Below, piece by piece: positions 25,286 through 25,286 of a stretch of 25,286 nt of DNA. Every line of letters starts with the position of its first letter. Position 1 is the stretch's first letter. The DNA comes from Proteiniphilum sp. UBA4977 (GTDB lineage Bacteria; Bacteroidota; Bacteroidia; Bacteroidales; Dysgonomonadaceae): positions 22,904 through 48,189 of the forward strand of contig DGZP01000117.1 in assembly GCA_002398565.1 (NCBI GenBank), written 5' to 3'. Both the position numbers and the translations under genes were made by a program. The notes under the pieces were generated by a model, which saw only the letters and a program-made list of their open reading frames with translations, searched no databases and had not been told where the DNA came from.

Positions 25286-25286
25286 T

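Overview
This window reads as chromosomal DNA of a member of the Bacteroidota, most likely order Bacteroidales. A family such as Dysgonomonadaceae would fit, but that is a guess. The support is: promoters of the TTTG / TAnnTTTG type, few Shine-Dalgarno sites, a fused LpxC-FabZ protein, a second EF-G-like factor, short RnfC and long RnfB subunits, and a lipoprotein GH92 mannosidase. I see no phage, transposase, CRISPR array or recognisable defence system. Nearly all the sequence is core metabolism and envelope synthesis.

Layout. (1) 94-2250 (+): an EF-G paralogue whose G domain has lost the catalytic His, followed by two hairpins. (2) 8648-2415 (-): a compact cluster for the oxidative branch of the TCA cycle, with aconitase, an E. 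coli-type isocitrate dehydrogenase with NAD-type cofactor residues, citrate synthase, and a second, unrelated-subfamily isocitrate dehydrogenase of the NADP type. Together they run from oxaloacetate plus acetyl-CoA to 2-oxoglutarate and can deliver either NADH or NADPH. (3) 8649-8968: a divergent control region with a perfect 19-bp palindrome and a strong promoter facing right. (4) 8969-14430 (+): an rseC-rnfBCDGEA operon encoding an ion-pumping ferredoxin:NAD oxidoreductase. (5) 14620-16026 (+): a lipoprotein with a Trp/Tyr-rich domain and an Arg/Ser-rich repetitive tail. (6) 21550-16084 (-): lipid A genes (lpxD; lpxC-fabZ; lpxA) running into agmatine-to-putrescine genes (aguA, aguB). (7) 21867-21792 (-): tRNA-Pro(GGG) with its own promoter and terminator. 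(8) 25286-22053 (-): a GH92 lipoprotein glycosidase coupled to an upstream gene that leaves the window.

How the parts fit: the TCA cluster and the Rnf operon face away from each other across one regulatory region, so carbon flux to 2-oxoglutarate and NADH/ferredoxin balancing may be jointly controlled (inference). The lpx and agu genes are tightly packed, with the aguA ribosome binding site inside the end of lpxA.

The least expected signal is non-coding. Related 40-50 bp repeat units lie directly after the stop codons of rnfA and aguA, each in the sense direction of the gene before it. The other points worth following are the EF-G paralogue with an altered catalytic centre, the paired isocitrate dehydrogenases, the palindrome, and the exact 29-residue repeat in the lipoprotein tail.
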